DNA of 46,156 nt from Lacticaseibacillus porcinae (GTDB lineage: Bacteria > Bacillota > Bacilli > Lactobacillales > Lactobacillaceae), in assembly GCF_003946305.1 (NCBI RefSeq), contig NZ_RHNS01000023.1:1-46156 (forward strand), given 5' to 3'. The translations under genes were made by a program, and so were the position numbers. The notes under the pieces are model-generated. The model searched no databases. It saw only the letters and a program-made list of their open reading frames with translations, and was not told the origin of the DNA. This document shows, piece by piece, positions 42,097 to 46,156 of this stretch. How positions within the stretch are numbered: position 1 is the first letter of the stretch; every line of letters starts with the position of its first letter.

Positions 42097-42135
42097 TGTT
42101 TACGTTTACACTGTAACGGCTGTAACGCGTTACAG
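42097..42135. promoter_or_regulatory. cre-like site and 16-bp palindrome before the EIIA-like gene
   Basis: TGTTTACGTTTACA (42097-42110) matches 12 of 14 positions of the cre consensus bound by CcpA. CTGTAACGCGTTACAG (42120-42135) is a perfect palindrome, and a half-site CTGTAACG lies at 42111. The form with a central CG-rich dyad is usual for LacI-family repressors. The gene appears to be under at least two controls. Confidence 0.55.
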
Positions 42136-42190
42136 GTCAAGCCTAAATGCAAAATTTGTCGCCTTAATGTGCAATTTCCTCATTTTTCGC

Positions 42191-42225
42191 GGAAAAATAG
42201 CGGCAACTCATGAAAAGTCGCCGCT
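42191..42225 (-). terminator. Terminator of the MATE exporter gene
   Basis: AGCGGC-ACT pairs with AGT-GCCGCT (42199-42225), and the minus strand continues with TATTTTT. It lies just after the MATE stop codon. Confidence 0.8.
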
Positions 42226-42231
42226 AAGTCA

Positions 42232-43551
42232 TTAATTTGTTCGCATCACTCGCCGATACACCACAATCCCAATGCCAAAGGTGATCACATCTGCAACTGC
42301 CTGCGCAAAAATCACACCGTGTAACCCGAGTATCAAAGGTAACACCATCATCACGATGAAGAACACCACGCCTTGTCGAGAAATCGCCATCACCAGCGCC
42401 CCAAGTGATTGACCAGTGGATTGAAAAACGGTGGTAAACACCAAGATCGCCCCGATAAATGGGGTCGTCACTAGCAAAGCCCGCAACATTAAACTCCCTA
42501 AGGCCACAATTTTAGGGGTGTTCATGAATAACGCGACTAGTTGTGGGGAAAATAGCATTAACAAAGCCGCTGCTGCTAGCGCATAACCGATTTCGACTTT
42601 GAAATCATATTTGAGGATCGCTTTGAGGCGATCGTGATTTTTCGCCCCAAAGTTGTAGCCGATCAATGGTTGGGCGCCAAAGGCAAAGCCGACCATCACT
42701 AACATCACGACCATGTAGATTTTTTGTGCGATCCCCATTGCCGCCACTGCGTCTGATCCATAATGGGCTAAATGCGAATTCAACAACGCAATGCCAAAAC
42801 TTTGCATGAAGTTGGTCAACGACGCTGGGATCCCAATGGCAATGATCGCCCAAAAAGCTTTTTGATCGACACGAGCAAGCAGTGGCTTCACACTTAAATA
42901 TTCAGATTTAGACAAGGTGAACCACACCAACAAACCAGTGTTTAACGCATAGCCGATCACATTGGCTAAACCCACGCCGCTCGCTCCCCAATGCAACCCA
43001 AATAAGAAAATCGGATCCAGCACAATGGTCAACGCACACCCTGCTGCTGTAGCGATCATCGACTGCTTCGCCAAGCCTTCAGTACGAATGATATTCCCAG
43101 GTACTAACGACACAATGATAAACACCGCGCCGATCGCCAGCATGCGATAAAACCCACCTGCATAGGCACGCGTTGCGGTGGTGGCCCCAAGCATGCCTAG
43201 AATTGGTTGTTCAAAGCCTAACATCAAGGCACTAACGATCAAACTTAAAATAACCGCGGCATAAAAACAAAAACTCGACGCGCGTTTGACTTGTTGATAA
43301 TCTTTGGCCCCCATCAACCGTGAGATCAAGGCACTGCCACCTAACCCGAAGATATCACCAAGCGCCAACATAAACGAAAACACTGGGGTGCCGATCGCAA
43401 CCCCGGCGACTAAATCAGCGTTACCAGTTTGCGCAATAAAAAAGGTATCCGCTAAGTTGTAGATCATGCTGGCAACCATCCCGATCACTACCGGCAAAGC
43501 CAGTTGCATATACGCCTTAGGCACTGGCGCATGTTCAAATAAATCGTTCAT
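42232..43551 (-). CDS. MATE family efflux transporter
   Basis: This 439-residue protein has twelve hydrophobic helices in two six-helix halves, the layout of MATE exporters. The N-terminal half has MIYNLADTFFIAQTGNADLVAGVAIGTP, typical of the DinF/NorM-like bacterial group. It would use a sodium or proton gradient to expel cationic drugs or metabolites. The ATG at 43551 has GGAGG 8 nt upstream, and a longer frame lacks one. It is monocistronic, with terminators on both sides. Confidence 0.93.
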   Translation of the reverse strand: MNDLFEHAPVPKAYMQLALPVVIGMVASMIYNLADTFFIAQTGNADLVAGVAIGTPVFSFMLALGDIFGLGGSALISRLMGAKDYQQVKRASSFCFYAAVILSLIVSALMLGFEQPILGMLGATTATRAYAGGFYRMLAIGAVFIIVSLVPGNIIRTEGLAKQSMIATAAGCALTIVLDPIFLFGLHWGASGVGLANVIGYALNTGLLVWFTLSKSEYLSVKPLLARVDQKAFWAIIAIGIPASLTNFMQSFGIALLNSHLAHYGSDAVAAMGIAQKIYMVVMLVMVGFAFGAQPLIGYNFGAKNHDRLKAILKYDFKVEIGYALAAAALLMLFSPQLVALFMNTPKIVALGSLMLRALLVTTPFIGAILVFTTVFQSTGQSLGALVMAISRQGVVFFIVMMVLPLILGLHGVIFAQAVADVITFGIGIVVYRRVMRTN

Positions 43552-43603
43552 CACAAAATCCTCCAAATTAACGATACCGTAAACTTTTTGCTCGTGTAAG
43601 CAA

Positions 43604-43636
43604 AAAATAAATAGCGACCGCATCGAAGCGGCCGCT
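43604..43636 (-). terminator. Terminator of the DUF956 gene
   Basis: AGCGACCGC (43613-43621) pairs with GCGGCCGCT (43628-43636) with one mismatch, followed on the minus strand by TATTTATTTTTT. Confidence 0.75.
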
Positions 43637-43650
43637 ATCTTGGTAATTCT

Positions 43651-44106
43651 TTATTTTTTCTTTTTGCCAATGTTTTTGATCGTGTTCGGTAAGTTCTTGA
43701 TAATGTTTGGGAAGTTCTTGATCGCCGCACCAAACACTTGGAAGAAACTCAAACTCTTGACGATGTGATCGGCAGGAATATGTTCACGGCATGCCCGCAA
43801 CAATGCTTTAGGATCATGGGCCGCAAAAGTGTAAGTCCCATTTTTCTTAGTGCGGACGGCAAAACGTGGGATCCATTTGCCACCAAACATGATCGACGCG
43901 ATGATCACATCGACTTCCCGCCATGGCAGTTGGATGTAGTTTTTCGGATTGCGATCATCGTAAAATTCAAACCCGTTGTTACCGACATAGATCATGCCGT
44001 AATCACCGAGGCCCATGTATGACGTGCCTTTGGTTTCATGTTCGATTTTGGTGTTGAGAGGTTCAACTTTGAAACCCGCTGCATTAACTCTAACTTTATC
44101 TGCCAT
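43651..44106 (-). CDS. DUF956 (ManO-like) protein standing alone
   Basis: This 151-residue protein has the DUF956 core (about 1-120), with YMGLGDYGMIYVGNNGFEFYDDRNPKNYIQLPW. Members are normally encoded at the end of mannose PTS operons and are thought to regulate them. Here no PTS genes adjoin it. The C-terminus adds a basic tail with near-repeats of I-K-N-x-P-N (IKNFPN, IKNLPN, IKNIGK), which looks like an amphipathic, membrane-binding helix. The ribosome site is weak. It is monocistronic. Confidence 0.82.
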   Translation of the reverse strand: MADKVRVNAAGFKVEPLNTKIEHETKGTSYMGLGDYGMIYVGNNGFEFYDDRNPKNYIQLPWREVDVIIASIMFGGKWIPRFAVRTKKNGTYTFAAHDPKALLRACREHIPADHIVKSLSFFQVFGAAIKNFPNIIKNLPNTIKNIGKKKK

Positions 44107-44162
44107 TTAATTCACCGTTTCCCCTATTTGTCTGTTTCTATTATACCAAAGTCTGGTTGAGA

Positions 44163-44176
44163 TGAAAGCGCTGAAC
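44163..44176 (+). promoter_or_regulatory. cre-like site upstream of the aldose epimerase gene
   Basis: TGAAAGCGCTGAAC matches 12 of 14 cre positions, with the last two bases reversed. A GATAAT -10-like box lies downstream near 44227. Catabolite control of the epimerase gene is plausible. Confidence 0.4.
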
Positions 44177-44255
44177 GTTTACCGTCACATCCACCGATTG
44201 TTACCGCTACCAATGGCGGCACGTGCGATAATATAAGCAGACGGAGGTACTGAAA

Positions 44256-45185
44256 ATGCAGACAACGAAATTAACGAATGCCCATGGGGTGACCATTGAA
44301 ACCATGACCCAAGGTGCGACTTGGATCAACTGGCAAAAACCGACGACTAACGGCTTACAAGATCTGATTTTAACTAGCGACCCTAAGGTTTATGTGAATG
44401 ATTCCAGTCATCATGGCCACAGCATTGGCCCCACTGGTGGCCGCGTGCCATTGACCTTTGAACTTGCCGGCCAAAAAGTTGAATTACCAGATACTGGCGA
44501 CGGCTACAACATGCATGGCGGCCCTGATGGCTTTGATACGGTTGATTGGGATGTCCTTGTCGGCACTGACGCGGTGACTTACACCCATCAATTCCCAGCA
44601 ATGATCAAACCAGGGATCTTATCAGTTGCGATTCAATATCAATTAACTGACGACAACGCAGTGATCATCACCTATACTGCCACTAGCACGATGCCGACGT
44701 TATTCAACCCGACTAGCCACGTCTATTTCAATCTCGGTGATACCAACAACGTCGCCGAACACCAATTGCAGATCAATGCCCATCAACGCATTGCCACAGC
44801 CGCGAATAAATTCCCGTTGCCGCAAAATTTGGATGTCGCTGACAGCGGTTATGATCTGCGAGAATCTACGCCGCTAGCTTCAGTATTTGACGCGTTAAAA
44901 GAAATCCCTGAACGCGGCCTTGATGATCTTTATTTATTGGACACCACCAAGCCTGCCGCGATCCTTCAATGCGGCGACAACAAAATCACGATTTCAACCG
45001 ATCGCAACGCGTTAGTTGCCTACACGGCTAACAACTGGGACGATAGCTTACCATTGATCGGCAAAACCAGCGGCGATCACATTGGCGTTGCGCTAGAGCC
45101 GCAATGCGATCCTCGTCAACTGCAACAATACACTTTGATGCCTGGCGATATGGTGCATTATCAAACCACCTACCAATTGCACTAA
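44256..45185 (+). CDS. Aldose 1-epimerase (galactose mutarotase) family protein
   Basis: This 309-residue beta-sandwich enzyme should interconvert alpha and beta forms of an aldose. The substrate region HGGPDGFDTVDW (87-98) and the catalytic-type His in NPTSHVYFNLGD (about 151-162) are present, and a Glu in GVALEPQ near the C-terminus is the expected base. It is closer to the broad GalM-like family than to a proven galactose mutarotase, and no galactose genes adjoin it. GGAGG lies 8 nt before the ATG. Confidence 0.9.
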   Translation: MQTTKLTNAHGVTIETMTQGATWINWQKPTTNGLQDLILTSDPKVYVNDSSHHGHSIGPTGGRVPLTFELAGQKVELPDTGDGYNMHGGPDGFDTVDWDVLVGTDAVTYTHQFPAMIKPGILSVAIQYQLTDDNAVIITYTATSTMPTLFNPTSHVYFNLGDTNNVAEHQLQINAHQRIATAANKFPLPQNLDVADSGYDLRESTPLASVFDALKEIPERGLDDLYLLDTTKPAAILQCGDNKITISTDRNALVAYTANNWDDSLPLIGKTSGDHIGVALEPQCDPRQLQQYTLMPGDMVHYQTTYQLH

Positions 45186-45265
45186 AACTGCCGCAATAAC
45201 GCATTGCAATTTTATGATTGCGCTTTCAATTGGTAAGCCTATATTTAGATATGGGGGGATCCGTG

Positions 45266-46048
45266 ATGGAAAAATTGCGTCGATTGCCAGTGATCTGGCA
45301 AGTGATTTGCTTTGCGTTGTTGTATGAAGTGATCGGGGAGTTAGGTTTTAGTCTGCTATTTCGCACCATCATCGCGCCGGGAACGTTCATTGCGCCTGGC
45401 ATGGTGAGCTTAATGGTTTATAAGTTATTTACGCTGTTGTTCATATTTGCCATGAATTGGTTGTTTATCGGTCAAAAAATCTATTTTGCGAACTTTCGAC
45501 CACTGACATGGGGGTTGTTAGCAGTAGTTTGGCTAGCAGAAAGTGCACTGCTGATCAGCATTCACGGTGTCGATCACTTGCCATGGGCGATCGTGATGGC
45601 CTTGATTCCAGGAATCGTTGAAGAAATCGGGATGCGCGGCATGGTTTTCGGCGCTTTGCGGCAACGACTCAAAGGCCGACATGCTGGCCGCAATGCCTTT
45701 TTTGTTTCAGCGGGGTTATTCGCATTGCTACATTTGGTGAACTTATCTGGTGAAAGTTTTTCAGCGGTTTGCGTGCAAATGATCAGCGCCTTAGGTGGCG
45801 GTTTGCTATTTGCGGCGTTATACCAACGCAGCGGTAACTTGTTGTCGGCGATGGCCTACCATTTCTCTTTTGACTACATCACCGTTGGCATGGGCACCCC
45901 TGGCGGCCATCCTGCAGGCGGTTTTCAATTAATGACCATGATCGTCGTACTTGTGGTATTTGCGATTGAAGCAACGCTGGCAGTGGTGTTGATCTATGCT
46001 GGCAAATCGCAACGCCGCAACCGCTTGTTACCAAAACTTGGCTTGTAA
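45266..46048 (+). CDS. CPBP family intramembrane metalloprotease
   Basis: This 261-residue membrane protein with about eight helices belongs to the CPBP (Abi/CAAX-like) family. The catalytic motifs are EEIGMR (119-124), His156 in FALLHLVNL, and H-x3-D (199-203, HFSFD). In Gram-positive bacteria such proteins are often linked to bacteriocin immunity or processing of prenylated peptides, but no bacteriocin gene is seen here. The ATG at 45266 is 7 nt after a GGGGGG ribosome site; a GTG one codon earlier is an alternative. Confidence 0.88.
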   Translation: MEKLRRLPVIWQVICFALLYEVIGELGFSLLFRTIIAPGTFIAPGMVSLMVYKLFTLLFIFAMNWLFIGQKIYFANFRPLTWGLLAVVWLAESALLISIHGVDHLPWAIVMALIPGIVEEIGMRGMVFGALRQRLKGRHAGRNAFFVSAGLFALLHLVNLSGESFSAVCVQMISALGGGLLFAALYQRSGNLLSAMAYHFSFDYITVGMGTPGGHPAGGFQLMTMIVVLVVFAIEATLAVVLIYAGKSQRRNRLLPKLGL

Positions 46049-46086
46049 ATCGAAGCAATTCAAAAAAGATGCTGTCTGCTGATGTG

Positions 46087-46124
46087 AACCCCCAGGTTTG
46101 GACAACAATCCAAATCTGGGGGTT
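46087..46124. repeat. Hairpin at the probable left end of an insertion sequence
   Basis: AACCCCCAGGTTTGGA pairs with TCCAAATCTGGGGGTT (one mismatch) around CAACAA, followed by TTTTCTT. Insertion sequences commonly carry such a hairpin just inside the end to block outside transcription from entering the transposase gene. Confidence 0.6.
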
Positions 46125-46129
46125 TTCTT

Positions 46130-46156
46130 ATGGTCAAGTTTGATTTAGATCTTCGT
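46130..46156 (+). mobile_element. Start of a probable IS transposase gene, cut by the window edge
   Basis: An ATG at 46130 opens a frame reading MVKFDLDLR up to the last base. This resembles the first residues of the helix-turn-helix OrfA of IS3-family elements, and it stands right after a terminal-type hairpin. The element's left boundary is probably within 46066-46090, but only nine residues are seen, so the family is a guess. Confidence 0.35.

Noticed and set aside
45266-46048. Bacteriocin immunity gene for the CPBP protease
   Set aside because: No bacteriocin precursor with a double-glycine leader, exporter or induction system was found within the window.

Overview
The window looks like chromosomal DNA of a member of the Lactobacillaceae with near-balanced base composition. 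This rests on the gene content: walRKHIJ with htrA, a complete dltXABCD cluster, phenolic acid decarboxylase with PadR, the MerR/multidrug MFS/DUF4811 trio, a CIRCE-controlled Hsp20, and low-GC Gram-positive Shine-Dalgarno sequences (GGAGG, 5-9 nt spacing; GTG and TTG starts are used). I cannot name a species. No rRNA, tRNA, CRISPR array or prophage was seen.

Layout. 0.1-3.1 kb: a P1B-type metal ATPase, then a PadR / DUF1700 / 50-residue membrane peptide operon, all on the minus strand. 3.2-6.6 kb: a lipoprotein, a two-gene operon (phosphosulfolactate synthase-like plus histidine phosphatase), and an acyltransferase-3 membrane enzyme. 6.6-9.4 kb: DUF4811 and DHA2 exporter genes divergent from their MerR regulator. 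9.4-10.2 kb: a gene-free stretch dense in RNA-like structure. 10.2-14.1 kb: oppBCDF without oppA. 14.7-15.7 kb: Hsp20 and an IscA-like protein. 15.7-16.1 kb: a cluster of DnaA boxes. 16.2-23.8 kb: htrA and the wal operon, with walR and walK separated by 393 bp of inverted repeats. 23.8-24.4 kb: a further large multi-branched inverted repeat. 24.4-29.3 kb: an alpha/beta hydrolase, an amino-acid ABC receptor-permease fusion, then argGH. 29.3-31.8 kb: a small membrane protein, a ClbS/DfsB protein and a GGDEF protein. 31.8-38.0 kb: an extended dlt operon (glycosyltransferase, dltX, A, B, C, D, serine hydrolase). 38.2-40.3 kb: a two-component system. 40.4-41.6 kb: padC/padR. 41.6-46.1 kb: an EIIA-like protein, a MATE exporter, an orphan DUF956 protein, an aldose epimerase and a CPBP protease. 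The window ends in what looks like the left end of an insertion sequence.

How it fits together. Much of the window serves the cell envelope: WalRK and its modulators, the HtrA surface protease, and teichoic acid D-alanylation with two extra genes, a polyprenyl-phosphate-type glycosyltransferase at the front and a DltE-like serine hydrolase at the back. A second two-component system lies just upstream of the dlt genes. Nitrogen supply is the other theme (Opp transporter, amino-acid transporter, ArgG/ArgH).

The least ordinary features are non-coding. They are a set of hairpins with a common CCCAAG loop, a possible 105-nt minus-strand RNA, four long inverted-repeat elements in intergenic gaps (one pair inside walRK), and the DnaA-box cluster next to htrA. 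No expression data or database search was available, so these are structural observations with inferred roles.
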